From contig JAJRXT010000133.1 of assembly GCA_024276125.1 (NCBI GenBank), positions 1 through 58,439 on the forward strand: a stretch of DNA of 58,439 bases, written 5' to 3'. Within the stretch, counting starts at the first letter, position 1. Each line of letters begins with the position of its first letter. Positions 17,754-27,369 of the stretch are shown one piece after another. The notes under the pieces were generated by a model. The model had not been told where the DNA came from, searched no databases, and worked only from the letters and a program-made list of their open reading frames with translations. Source of the stretch: a bacterium. GTDB taxonomy: Bacteria; SZUA-182; SZUA-191; JAJRXT01. A program made the translations under genes and the position numbers.

Positions 17754-19493
17754 ATGAAAGACCAATATGAATTACTGGAAGCGCTAGCTATGCCGCTGGG
17801 ACAAATCCTGCTTGAAGATGAAAAGATTACCGCTGATGAGTTGGATAAGGCTCTCATGCTTCAAAAAGATACCGACGAACGTTTAGGTAAGCTCTTGGTT
17901 AATTTGGGATATTTATCCGAAGAGGAAATGGTTAAAACACTTGCCAAACAGCTTGGTTTGTCTTATTTGTCGTTGCCTGATTTTCCGCAGAATACCCCAT
18001 TAAGCATAGGTATTCCGCCAAAATTTATGCAGGAGTATAAATTTTTCCCGCTGAAATTAGATGAGGGTATACTTTCTGTAGCTATGGCCAATCCGCTTGA
18101 TTCGGCCACTATTGACGCCTTAAAATTACGCACCAATTGTTTGATTAAGGTTTTTATCAGTAAGGAAAGCGAACTGACGGAAGCTATTGAACGCTATTTT
18201 GGCGCAGGCTCAAGCACTATGGAACGTATTATCGAGGATATACCTGAAGATGAGCTGTATTATCTTAAAACCGGAGATGACGAAGATGTTGATCATCTAA
18301 GAGATATGGCGCAGGAAGCGCCGGTTATCAGGCTGGTGAATCTGGTTATATCTAAAGCCATAGAAAACAAGGCCAGTGATATACATTTTGAAGCCTTTGA
18401 GGATCAAGTTAAGGTTCGCTACAGAATAGACGGCGTGCTATATAACACCGAATCTCCGCCCAAACGCTTGCAGGCGGCTATTATATCCAGAATAAAAATT
18501 ATGTCGGAGATGAATATTGCAGAGCGGCGCCTGCCCCAAGACGGACGCGTTCGATTAAGGATAATGGGTAAAAAAGTTGACCTGCGCGTATCGACTATCC
18601 CCACTATTTACGGCGAGAGCGTGGTAATGCGCGTACTTGACCGCAGCAGCATTATGATATCTTTAGAGGATTTGGGATTCCCCGCTAATACCAAGGGTAG
18701 TTTCGAGGCCTTAATTAGAAAACCGCACGGCATCATACTGGTTACAGGTCCTACCGGTTCGGGCAAAACCACTACGCTATATGCGGCTGTGGATAAGATT
18801 AATTAAGCGGATAAAAAAATAATAACCGTAGAAGACCCTATTGAGTATCAGTTGAGCGGGGTTAATCAGATACAGGTAAAGCCTAAAATCGGGCTTACCT
18901 TTGCCAGCGGGCTGCGTTCTATTGTAAGACAGGACCCTGATATCATGATGGTAGGCGAGATCAGGGACCTGGAGACGGCGGAAATTGCAATTCAATCCGC
19001 CCTTACCGGGCATTTGGTGTTCTCCACCTTACATACCAATGACGCGCCGGGCGCGATTACCCGGCTTTTGAATATGGGAGTAGAGCATTATTTGGCCTCG
19101 TCGTGTATGGAGGGGATATTAGCGCAGCGTCTGATACGCGTGATTTGTGAGAATTGCAAACAAGAGGTTGAACTGGATAAGCGCACCTTAAAATTAATGG
19201 GACATCTGCTTGATAAGCATATAAAAATATATAAAGGCGAAGGCTGCAAAGAATGCAGTTTTACCGGATATCGCGGGCGAAAGGGTATATTTGAATTATT
19301 GGTTGTAAATGATGAGATAAGGCATTTAATATTAAAGAAAACCAGTACCAATATAATTCGTCAAAAGGCTATTGAAATAGGGATGATACCGCTTAGAGAA
19401 GACGGCTGGAGGAAGGTTATACAGGGGATAACCAGCGTAGAAGAGGTGCTTAGGGTCACTCAGGAAGAGGGGTTGGATGAGAACATTTTGTAA
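17754..19493 (+). pseudogene. PilB/GspE-type assembly ATPase, interrupted by an in-frame TAA
   Basis: A 579-codon gene with an N-terminal MshEN domain (PLGQILLEDEKIT...LGKLLVNLGYLSEEE), then the GspE/PilB ATPase: Walker A GPTGSGKTTT (about 331-340), Asp box TVEDPIEY, Walker B region [12 protein letters not shown], His box [10 protein letters not shown], and the zinc tetracysteine CENC...CKEC. It would power type IV pilus or type II secretion assembly. One TAA at 18804-18806 (codon 351) interrupts [15 protein letters not shown]. Homologues usually have Ser here (consensus [14 protein letters not shown]), so TCA to TAA is likely. The stop separates Walker A from the other catalytic motifs, so termination would kill the enzyme. 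No other pilus or T2SS gene is in the window. Confidence 0.88.
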
Positions 19494-20619
19494 ATCCATT
19501 GCCCTATTTTTGATGTTTTGGTTTGTCCCCAAGCCGAAATCACAAACAAATGTTTGTGGTGTCGGATTCTCAAATCCGACACCTGTTAAACTGCCGGATT
19601 TGAGAATCCGGCGGCCACAAAGCAACCTGCTAAATGTAGTTCCGCTTATTTTTATCCTGCCGGCTATTCTTATCGGATGTAATAATCTTTCCTCTGCTCC
19701 CCCAAAAAATCTGTATCAGGATACGCGCCTGTTAATGGATACTACGGTGAATATAAAATTATTCGCAGATAGTGATAAAGCCGCACAAAGCGCCCTTAAC
19801 GCCGCTTTTGCGGAAATGACCAGAATTGACGCTCTGATGAGTTTTTACTCTAAAAACAGCGAATTATCTAAAATAAACAGGATAGCCTCAAAAAAACCGG
19901 TTAAAGTTTCGCCAGAAATATATAATATCATAAAAGACTCTATGTATTATGCTAAGCTCAGCCGCGGCGGCTTTGATCTTACAGTTGGTGAGCTTACTAA
20001 ATTATGGGGATTCGGTACGCAGAGTCAAAAATTACCCTCTAAAACAGCGCTTAAAAATAGCTTATTTTTAGTTGGATATGAACTTGTTAAGTTTAATGAT
20101 GATAAACTTACAGTTTCTCTAACTAAAGCCGGAATGAGCCTCGATCTGGGAGGCATTGCCAAGGGTTATGCCATGGACAGAGCTATGGATATTATAAAGC
20201 GGCATGGTATTACATCTGCGCTTATAAATGCGGGCGGCGATATTTTGGCTGCCGGCTATAAATCGGGCGGTAAAAATTGGCGGATAGGCATACAGCATCC
20301 GCGAAAAAAAGATGTAATCGTAAAGAAAATGAACATCTACAATCAGGCGGTAGTAACTTCAGGCGATTATGAACGCTATTTTGAGCAAGACGGTATCCGG
20401 TATCACCACATTTTGGATAGTTTTACCGGTATGCCGGCGCGAAAATGCCAAAGCGTAACCATAATAAGTAAAGATGCGTTATCGGCTGACGCTCTATCTA
20501 CTGCGGTTTTTGTTTTGGGCGCAAAAGCCGGTATGCGTCTGATTGAAACTCTTGATCATACCGAAGGTTTAATTATTGATGCAGAAGGTAAGCTTAGCGC
20601 ATCTTCAGGCTTAAATTAA
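19477..20619 (+). CDS. apbE: ApbE-family FAD:protein FMN transferase, predicted lipoprotein
   Basis: The core shows ApbE motifs: [11 protein letters not shown] near the mature start, [39 protein letters not shown] and the late [11 protein letters not shown]. ApbE attaches FMN to Thr/Ser of exported redox proteins such as NqrC or RnfG, acting on the periplasmic side. A lipobox ILIGC precedes the domain. The start is unclear. The ATG at 19477 overlaps the pilB end, but residues 13-50 would be translated from dispersed repeat DNA. A TTG at 19600, also inside a repeat, gives MRIRRPQSN plus a normal lipoprotein signal. Either way a repeat insertion appears to have replaced the original N-terminus or leader. 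Confidence 0.88.
   Translation: MRTFCKSIALFLMFWFVPKPKSQTNVCGVGFSNPTPVKLPDLRIRRPQSNLLNVVPLIFILPAILIGCNNLSSAPPKNLYQDTRLLMDTTVNIKLFADSDKAAQSALNAAFAEMTRIDALMSFYSKNSELSKINRIASKKPVKVSPEIYNIIKDSMYYAKLSRGGFDLTVGELTKLWGFGTQSQKLPSKTALKNSLFLVGYELVKFNDDKLTVSLTKAGMSLDLGGIAKGYAMDRAMDIIKRHGITSALINAGGDILAAGYKSGGKNWRIGIQHPRKKDVIVKKMNIYNQAVVTSGDYERYFEQDGIRYHHILDSFTGMPARKCQSVTIISKDALSADALSTAVFVLGAKAGMRLIETLDHTEGLIIDAEGKLSASSGLN
19516..19620. repeat. Repeat DNA at the pilB-apbE junction
   Basis: A family C-like palindrome (GTTTTGGTTTGTCCCCAAGC, 19514-19545) is followed by GTGTCGGATTCTCAAATCCG (19558-19577) and a related half, GGATTTGAGAATCCGGCGGC (19596-19615). The DNA lies inside the open frame of apbE. Confidence 0.6.
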
Positions 20620-20642
20620 ACCTTTATAGTATGGGCTATCTC

Positions 20643-20965
20643 CTGTAGTCGCCGACCTTTAGGTCGGCGGGTTTAAAAATCCGCACCTACAGATAAATCC
20701 AATTATTATAAAACATACAGCAATGTTCGGTTAGATTCTTGCATATCTATTAACATCGAGGTTTATGTTTCTATAATAGGTTTTATGTTTGTCATTCTGA
20801 ACGCAACAGAGTGGAGTGAAGAATCTGCTCGCATATTGTGTGTAGATTCTTCGGCCTTCGGCCTCAGAATGACAGCTATAGATAACCCAGTGTTTCGGTA
20901 TGTCTTAAGCCGAAACACCTGCCTTAAAGCAATTAGTTTCTGGGTGAGACGCCCCAAACATAGAT
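20643..20965. repeat. Repeat cluster upstream of the radical SAM gene (families E, A, C)
   Basis: The 385-bp gap holds a family E repeat (20643-20692), a complete family A hairpin (20791-20875), and C-type halves (20890-20920 and 20934-20964). I see no coding sequence and no clear promoter. A precursor-peptide gene for the following enzyme was sought but not found. Confidence 0.65.
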
Positions 20966-21004
20966 CGAATACCGAAAAACAAAATAACCATATGCGAGGA
21001 TAAT

Positions 21005-22273
21005 ATGCCCGATAAAAATGATGATTTACAGGTTGTATACGGCAAGCGGCGCTCTGCATTGTATAATTTATCCAGCGGTAATGTGTATGCCTTGAATAAA
21101 TCCGGCGCAAAGATAGTCGAGTCCCTGCTTGATGGTAAGAAACCCAATATAATTGCCGGAGAAATAGCCGGCAAAGAACGTACTGACTTAGATATAATAA
21201 ATCAGCAAATAAAAGAATTCATGGTTCAATTAAAGCAATTGGGGCTTTTCCAAAAACAGCCGCAGCAACAATACGGAGTAAACTGTCAGGGTAATTTAGT
21301 TCAGCAGAATAATAATACCTTCAGGGAAGTATGGCTTGAGCTTACCCCAAAATGCAATCTGAAATGCCTGCATTGCTACGCCTCCGCCGGTAAGGACAAA
21401 AAGGCCGGCAATGTACTTGATACTGATAACTGGCTTAGTATAATAGATCAGATAGGCGCGCTGGGAACCTCTCACCTGCAATTAACCGGCGGCGAACCAT
21501 TTACCATACCTGATATATGGAAGCTGGTTGAGCGGGTTAACAGTCATAATATTAAACTGGAGATATTCAGTAATCTTACCCTGTGTACTCCTTATGATTT
21601 AGCTAAATGCAAGGGGATGCTGTCTGTTGCCACCACCATATTAGGACCTAACGCCCAAATACATGATGCTATTACGCAGGTTGAAGGGAGTTTTGATAAA
21701 ACCTGCGAAGCGGTAAGGCAATTGATAAAACTAGGCGTACCGGTTAGAGCGGCTATGATTATTATGGAACAAAATATAGGATATGTAGCTGAAACATTAA
21801 AACTTATTCTTTCTCTGGGAGTAACGCAATATGGAACGGATTATATGCGTTTAGTGGGACGAGGCAGAGTAAACAGGAAAAATTCAGTATCCAAAAGTGA
21901 TATTCGTCCCAATGCTACAACCGATTCATGGAGCTTTGGTTATAATAAAAAATATAATCCCTGTTGGGGACACAAAATTGCTATCCAACCCGACGGTACG
22001 GTTATACCCTGTATATTTTCCAGAAATATACAGCTTGGCAATGTTTTAAAATCACCGCTTAGCGAATTGATTTTATCAGATAAAACCCAAGATATATGGG
22101 GTATGAGCTTGGCTAAAGTTGAGGTGTGCCGCGATTGTGAATTCCGGTATGCCTGTAATGACTGCCGGCCTATGGCTATGTATGAGGGTAATGTAATCAC
22201 AGCTAAACCGCCTATATGCTCTTATGATCCTTGTGCGAATGAGCCTGATGCGAATCAATATCCGCGCGGTTAG
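21005..22273 (+). CDS. Radical SAM/SPASM enzyme with PqqD-like N-terminal domain
   Basis: A 422-aa protein. Residues ~1-85 look like a PqqD/RiPP recognition element (SSGNVYALNKSGAKIVESLLDGKKPNII...). The radical SAM core follows, with the cluster motif CNLKCLHC (Cys ~117, 121, 124), the GGEPF motif, and a C-terminal SPASM domain (CWGHKIAIQPDGTVIPC, then CRDCEFRYACNDC) binding auxiliary Fe-S clusters. This layout is used for peptide maturation (PqqE, mycofactocin and thioether systems) and some heme or small-protein modification enzymes. No precursor peptide is evident beside it. ApbE upstream and the MBL-fold hydrolase downstream may be coincidental neighbours. The substrate is unknown. Confidence 0.82.
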   Translation: MPDKNDDLQVVYGKRRSALYNLSSGNVYALNKSGAKIVESLLDGKKPNIIAGEIAGKERTDLDIINQQIKEFMVQLKQLGLFQKQPQQQYGVNCQGNLVQQNNNTFREVWLELTPKCNLKCLHCYASAGKDKKAGNVLDTDNWLSIIDQIGALGTSHLQLTGGEPFTIPDIWKLVERVNSHNIKLEIFSNLTLCTPYDLAKCKGMLSVATTILGPNAQIHDAITQVEGSFDKTCEAVRQLIKLGVPVRAAMIIMEQNIGYVAETLKLILSLGVTQYGTDYMRLVGRGRVNRKNSVSKSDIRPNATTDSWSFGYNKKYNPCWGHKIAIQPDGTVIPCIFSRNIQLGNVLKSPLSELILSDKTQDIWGMSLAKVEVCRDCEFRYACNDCRPMAMYEGNVITAKPPICSYDPCANEPDANQYPRG

Positions 22274-22279
22274 AGTTAA

Positions 22280-22437
22280 TCTTGTTGACTTAAGGTTTGT
22301 CACCCTGAACAAAGAGTCTGTTGTGTCATTCTGAAGCGAAGCGAAGAATCTACAGCCTATGTAAGCAGATTCTTCACTCCACTTACGTTTCGTTCAGAAT
22401 GACAATCTATATTTCAGGGTGTCTCACCCCAAAACAT
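22280..22437. repeat. Family A hairpin plus family C palindrome
   Basis: A type K-like end TTGTTGACTTAAGG (22281 on) is followed by family A at 22325-22404 and the C palindrome TTTCAGGGTGTCTCACCCC (22413 on). These lie between the converging radical SAM and MBL genes. Confidence 0.65.
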
Positions 22438-22438
22438 A

Positions 22439-23190
22439 CTACAGCCCAATCGACATACCGTCCTCGGCCAAAGTAAGCTCTACCTGATAGTTCTGCCTGC
22501 ATTGAGCGGCAATATCGTATTTATCGCAAACAGGGTAAAAATGAGTCAATACCAAATGCCTGCAAGCCGTCTTAGCGGCAAGCTCTCCGGCAAGTTGCGG
22601 CGTTAGATGTCCTTCTACCTTTGGTTATCAGGGAATGCGCATTCCAACACCAAGATATCAGTACCGTATGCCAGATCAATCAAATTATCAGAGTAATCCG
22701 TATCGCCTGATATTGTAATAGACTTACCGGTTTTATTTTCGATACGATAAGCTATACTGCTTAGGCTGTGTTCAACCTGTTTGGTAATCAAACAAAAATC
22801 GCCAAAATCAAGTTTACTATCCTGCATACAGTGAAAAGTTATCCGGTAATTTTTAGGATTAAGCCAATGGCTGTATGCTTTTTGTAATGCAGCTAAAAAA
22901 TCATCAAATCCATAACCTGCCACCAGATCAAGCGCTTTGGTGCGCGGTGATTCCGCATAATTACAGGCAAACAAAAAACTGACCAGGTCCGCGCTGTGAT
23001 CGGGATGTATATGCGTATAAGCCAGTAAATCGACCTGATTTACGCTTACTCCCGCCCCAAGCAGCCGGTTTAGCGTTCCCGTTCCCGTATCAAAAACAAG
23101 TTTTTTATTGTTTATACGAATCAGAACGCCCGGCGCGCCGCGTTTAAGCGAGGGCGCACAGGTTCCCGAGCCTAGTATGGTAAGCTGCAT
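22439..23190 (-). pseudogene. Metallo-beta-lactamase-fold hydrolase (RNase Z-like), frameshifted
   Basis: The intact part starts MQLTILGSGTCAPSLKRG and carries the metal site THIHPDHSADL, a distal GDTDYSD and the LVLECAF strand, typical of RNase Z/ElaC-like and PqqB-like hydrolases. The frame ends early at FPDNQR*. One base shift restores KVEGHLTPQLAGELA...LVLTHFYPVCD..., including the last metal-ligand His, up to a stop at 22439-22441. The break is at an A3 tract (22620-22622 on the plus strand) where A4 would restore the frame, so it is a one-base deletion or a homopolymer error. I use the ATG at 23190 rather than the upstream TTG because the fold begins MQLTILGSG. Confidence 0.82.
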
Positions 23191-23214
23191 AGGCAATACC
23201 CTGTATGTCTTTTT

Positions 23215-23245
23215 ATGTTTCGGGATGTCTCATCCCGAAACATAT
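23215..23245. repeat. Family C palindrome
   Basis: TGTTTCGGGATGTCTCATCC and its complement form a near-perfect inverted repeat between the ClpX-like gene's end and the MBL start. A role as transcriptional or RNA-processing hairpin is possible. Confidence 0.7.
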
Positions 23246-23247
23246 AC

Positions 23248-25014
23248 TTAGGCTTCCTGGTTATTTGTAACCTGATCCGACTGGCTAAAATATTGTTTTA
23301 TAAGTTTGTTTAAATATTCTGTAGGCTCTTTTATTCCCTCCAGCGTAATTACCAGCTCATCGGTCTTACTGTTTATCAATTTCAGTCCTTGCTGATAGCT
23401 TTCCAGTATTTTTTCGCAGATATCATCTACCGATATTTTTTGTTCAAAAGCCTGCCGAATAATAGAATCAACCGCATCATCGTCGAATCTAATGCGTACG
23501 TCATATAATTTTGTATATTTTTTTTCCATCAGCCATATATCCTGCATAAGCTGACATATCTCGCCGCATATATTTTACACCTTTGTATCGCGGGCAATAG
23601 CGCTGTCTACTATCAGCGTAACTGTAGGGGGATTAAATTTTATTTGGGTTACGTGATGAGAGTTAAATTGTTTTTCATATTCGCATACATTGTTTTTTAG
23701 TACATTTTTTTCTTCTTCCAACAATCGGTTATACGCAAGTTGTATAGCCTTGTCATTAGGATTTGCCAGTATTTTATTTAATTCTTCCACCGGATTTAAT
23801 ACTATATCTTTGCTTACTACTAAGCGTTTAATATCAGTAGACGGCAATTTTTTCTCAAATTTTAATAACACGCGTTCAATGGCGCTTACCAAACCGCGTG
23901 CGCCGGTTTTTTCTTCAGATGCGCGCTGGGCTATTTCTCTTAATGCTTCTGACTCAAATTTTATATCTATATCATAGGCTTTAAAATCCCTTTTTTTGCT
24001 TACAATAACCGAACAATTCGGATTAAGCAGAATCTGATACAGATCATCCGCTTTAAGATAATCCAATACGGCAACCACGGGCAGCCGGCCTATAAATTCA
24101 GATTCAAAACCGAATTCTATTAAGTCTTCTGATTTAACCTCTTTAAGACAATCAGCGGTTTGTTCGGAATCATCTTTTAACTGGCTTCCAAAACCGATTT
24201 TTTGTTTATTTAATCTTTTATGAATAATATCTTCCAAATGCTCAAAAACACCGCTTACAATAAATAAGATATTCCTGGTATTAACCTTTTTTTGCTCCAT
24301 TTTTCCGGTTTTCTGAAATTTCATAGCCGCTTCCAATTGAGAGGCCAGATCATGCGGAACTTTAAGATCAACGTCGGTTTCTTCCATAAGCTTTAATAAG
24401 TTACGCTGCACACCGGTTCTGGATACATCAGGTCCTACACTGGAATTACTGGATGCAATTTTATCGATCTCGTCAATATATATAATTCCATACTGTGCAA
24501 GTTCAATATCACCCTCTGCCTCATGCACCAGATCGCGCACCAATTGTTCCACATCGCCGCCGACATAACCGGTTTCGCTGAATTTGGTAGCATCCCCCTT
24601 TACGAATGGCACCCCGATTTTTGCCGCAATAAGCTTTATTAAATAGGTTTTGCCCACTCCGGTAGGGCCTATTAACAATACATTATTCTTTACATTACCA
24701 ATAGTGTCCTGGTTTGATTTTAAGCGTATACGGTGGAAATGCGTGCAAATTTTAGTAGCCAGCACCTCTTTGGCATCCTCCTGTTTTATAACATATTTAT
24801 TTAGGTAAGCCTCCAGCTCTTCCGGTTTGTGGTCAAATTTTATATCCAAGGGTTTTTTCTTAATCGGTTGGGCTTGATCATCCAGATCATCGCTTTTAGG
24901 CGCTGGAAAAATAGAGCCGACTTTTACGCTGCCCCCGTATTTTTTAGATAGAAAATCATTAAAATCGTTTTCCAGCTCATGAGGGCTTGGAAATTTTCCT
25001 TGCTCTAATTTCAT
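23248..25014 (-). pseudogene. ClpX-like AAA+ ATPase, interrupted by an in-frame TAA near the C-terminus
   Basis: Residues ~60-420 form a ClpX/HslU-type AAA+ module: Walker A GPTGVGKTYL, VGGDVEQLVRDL pore region, Walker B IIYIDEIDKIA, and sensor 2 in EKTGARGL. It lacks the N-terminal ClpX zinc-binding domain. Long ClpX-like proteins of this kind are known from several bacterial phyla. The main frame stops at TAA 23575-23577 (codon 480), yet the same frame stays open for another 108 codons (starting NICGEICQLMQ, then KLYDVRIRFDDDAVDSIIRQA), which matches the C-terminal extension I expect for this family. That part could also be translated from ATG 23547 as a 99-aa protein. A nonsense change is the simpler reading. 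Confidence 0.75.
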
Positions 25015-25040
25015 GTTTTACTCCGTGTATATAGATAGTT

Positions 25041-26120
25041 TTAATACGAAAAATTTAAAGTATTATTATCTTCTCTTAATTCTCTAATTGTTTGCAGATA
25101 GTCTATTTGGAATAAGATATTAGCCTTAATCAGTCCCAAGGGACGGTCAAATAGTACAGTCATCTCATCATTAGAGCCTAAGGATATTGTTTTTTCTTCA
25201 ACAATATTAACCATAGGTATCTGCATCCTCAGCTTGGCGCCGCGTACGCCCATACCGCCGTTATTTTTAATCCTAATCATCAATTTTTGTGAGAATCCGT
25301 CTATTTTAGCCGCTATTAACTCCAGATCACTTTGTATAATACTATATTCGGCTAAAGGATAAATAGTAACTTTTGCATTTTTTGCAAAAGCATCGTATAT
25401 ATACCCGCCGGTAGACAGTTTTTCATTTAATCCAAAAAGTATAACCGGAGCGCCTGAAGCCGCCCCTGCCAATTGCAGCTCATAATCTTTAAAATAAAGC
25501 CCGAACATTCTCCATTTGTGAGGGGTATCAGTATAATAGGTGGTTATTTTGCGCCCTTTTACAGGAATTTCGGGACTGTAGGTAACTTTTGTGAAATCCC
25601 CTTCTATTATCATTGCCGCCATTTTAATATCGGTTATTCGTTCCAGTTGATTGGCTGTAAATTGATGCACGCTGTTTACGTTTTTCATGCTGCGTTCCAA
25701 TTTATTTTTAGGATTACAAATTGCCGCTTGCAGCCAGGAAAAACTTTTGGGTCTTATAGGTTTTATCCTGCGAGGCGATGCGGCTGTTATTTGCTTAAAA
25801 AACGGAGCGGAGGTAAGACCATCTAGCAGTACGGCGCTAAAATGCTCAGCTTCCATATTATTGTTTTGACTGGCAGCTCCAAAACCTACGACTACATAAT
25901 ATGGCGGATAATGATTCAGTTCCTCCATGAATTGCATATAGCTTACATATTCCTGAGAATCTCCATTAAAGTAATCATAAGCTGAATTATATAGTATTAC
26001 TTTACTGTTTATTTGTGCATAAACAAGCCGGATAGAGGTAATCAAAAAAACAAAGAACAGAAATAATATTTTTTTGTATTTATGGCGGTTAAAACTATTA
26101 TATGATACAATCAAAATCAT
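25041..26120 (-). CDS. Secreted protein with C-terminal CARDB-like domain
   Basis: A 359-aa protein with a signal peptide (KKILFLFFVFLITSIRLVYA, about residues 16-35, cleavage before QIN). The central region shows no family I recognise. The final ~110 residues have the CARDB/Ig-like pattern (KLMIRIKNNGGMGVRGAKLRM... ending LREDNNTLNFSY), a beta-sandwich used for cell-surface adhesion or cargo binding. It lies just upstream of the clpX-like gene on the same strand (26-bp gap), so the two may be co-transcribed. Function unknown; likely periplasmic or cell-surface. Confidence 0.65.
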   Translation of the reverse strand: MILIVSYNSFNRHKYKKILFLFFVFLITSIRLVYAQINSKVILYNSAYDYFNGDSQEYVSYMQFMEELNHYPPYYVVVGFGAASQNNNMEAEHFSAVLLDGLTSAPFFKQITAASPRRIKPIRPKSFSWLQAAICNPKNKLERSMKNVNSVHQFTANQLERITDIKMAAMIIEGDFTKVTYSPEIPVKGRKITTYYTDTPHKWRMFGLYFKDYELQLAGAASGAPVILFGLNEKLSTGGYIYDAFAKNAKVTIYPLAEYSIIQSDLELIAAKIDGFSQKLMIRIKNNGGMGVRGAKLRMQIPMVNIVEEKTISLGSNDEMTVLFDRPLGLIKANILFQIDYLQTIRELREDNNTLNFSY

Positions 26121-26154
26121 AATTCCCCGAAAAAATAACGGATTAATCTATTAT

Positions 26155-26468
26155 AATAACGTGAGTTCTACATAATGACAATAAAATGTTATTACATATC
26201 AAGGAATTGATATAAATTTACTGTAGGGGAGGGGCTTGTCCCAATGCTGTTGACTTATAATGAAAAGCTCTTTCTAGCTTGTCATTCTTCAGCTTTCAGC
26301 CCAAGAATCTACTCGCATACGGGAGCAGATTCTTCACTCCACTTCGTTTCGTTCAGAATGACAGCTACCTTAAGTCAACATTATAATACGGTAATGACTC
26401 TCATTCCGACAGCCGCCGCCCCTACAATTCAATAGAATCAACAACTTTTATGTCGAACTTAGGTTATA
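26155..26468. repeat. Nested repeat: family D element interrupted by a type K/family A element
   Basis: The outer family D ends are AACGTGAGTTCTACATAATG (26159 on) and TTATGTCGAACTTAGGTTAT (about 26449-26468), an inverted pair. The outer element's GC-rich core CTGTAGGGGAGGGGCTTGTC is split after CCC by AATGCTGTTGACTTATAATG...CTTAAGTCAACATT, a type K element carrying a complete family A core (26281-26362). The outer core resumes at GCCGCCGCCCCTACA. Compare the uninterrupted D copy at 43869-44029. Confidence 0.8.
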
Positions 26469-26760
26469 ATAAATAAATAAGTAAATTATGTCAAATCATT
26501 ATAATCGTTGTTGGCTTGTACCCAAACCAACAGTTAATAAAGACAACGCATGCCCTTGTAATAGTTTCGGCGTAAGACAAGCCAATATCGAGCCTACATT
26601 TTACCGAAAGCTGATCTTAAGTCAACAGCATTGGCCTTCAGGGGGTCTGGTTCAGGGACAAGCCCGACCGCCATGTTTTTTATGCGAATTTAAGCTATCA
26701 ATATGTTGGCATATCAAGTTGTTTTATTTAATGGTTTTTAAATTAATTGTTATATTTCAC
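26469..26760. other. Non-coding gap with repeat remnants
   Basis: It contains C-like (AGTTTCGGCGTAAGACAAGC, 26564 on), K-like (CTTAAGTCAACAGCATTGG) and D-like (GGGACAAGCCC) fragments. An open frame crosses it but is made of repeat pieces and has no recognisable domain. Confidence 0.5.
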
Positions 26761-26782
26761 AAAAAATGCCGGTCAAACTGGG

Positions 26783-26812
26783 TTGCTATATTATATGAAT
26801 ACATGTTATAAT
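26783..26812 (+). promoter_or_regulatory. Possible promoter for the 90-aa gene
   Basis: TTGCTA (26783-26788), an 18-bp spacer and a perfect TATAAT (26807-26812). The leader would be very short, with the AAGGAG ribosome site at 26821-26826. Confidence 0.4.
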
Positions 26813-26831
26813 TTAAATATAAGGAGTAAAT

Positions 26832-27104
26832 ATGCTTGATCGACATAAACGAGAACGAATTTATAGCAGTATCAGATTGTTTTTGGATGCGTGCGAATTT
26901 TGGGGAGAAACCTTTGGTAATGATGATTTGTTAGAGCAAGTAAGGGACATGGAAGACATTATAACTCAACTCGATCTTAAATCCTGCTCTGAGGATACCA
27001 TAAATCAAATTGAAGAAGCCACCCTTATTTTAATCGATAACATGGACCAAGTCTTAAAATCATTTGGCGCCCAAGGCATAACCTATAGCGGTCCTAAACA
27101 CTAG
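26832..27104 (+). CDS. Small hypothetical helical protein, 90 aa
   Basis: I do not recognise a family. The product is soluble, acidic and almost entirely helical, with no Cys cluster or signal peptide. It has a strong AAGGAG ribosome site 5 bp before ATG and a TATAAT box just upstream, so it is very likely expressed. It stands alone between repeat-rich gaps. Confidence 0.6.
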   Translation: MLDRHKRERIYSSIRLFLDACEFWGETFGNDDLLEQVRDMEDIITQLDLKSCSEDTINQIEEATLILIDNMDQVLKSFGAQGITYSGPKH

Positions 27105-27162
27105 TAAGAACATTTTGTAGGTTTTCTATCCCTCTTGATAGATTATAAATTTATTATATAAA

Positions 27163-27292
27163 TAGGCTCTTGCAAAATTATCCGTCATTCCCGAATGCCT
27201 TTATCGGGAATCTAGCGTTTCAAACAGTTAAAATCAGATTCCCGCTTAAAATCACTGCGGTAATGACATTTTAGGAACTTTTACAAGAACCA
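27163..27292. repeat. Dispersed repeat, type I (GGCTCTTGCAAAA ends)
   Basis: Termini GGCTCTTGCAAAAT and ATTTTAGGAACTTTTACAAG are imperfect inversions. The interior has a GTCATTCCCGAATGC...GGGAATC arm, with GCGGTAATGACA on the other side. It lies between the 90-aa gene and gmhA. Confidence 0.6.
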
Positions 27293-27369
27293 CTAAAAAT
27301 ATCCTAATCTCTGCAGACGCCCTTTAGGGCGTAACCATTTCCTATATACGAAGGATAATAGTTTAATAT

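Noticed and set aside
26488-26811. 107-aa open frame
   Set aside because: It is assembled from fragments of repeat families C, K and D and has no coding character.
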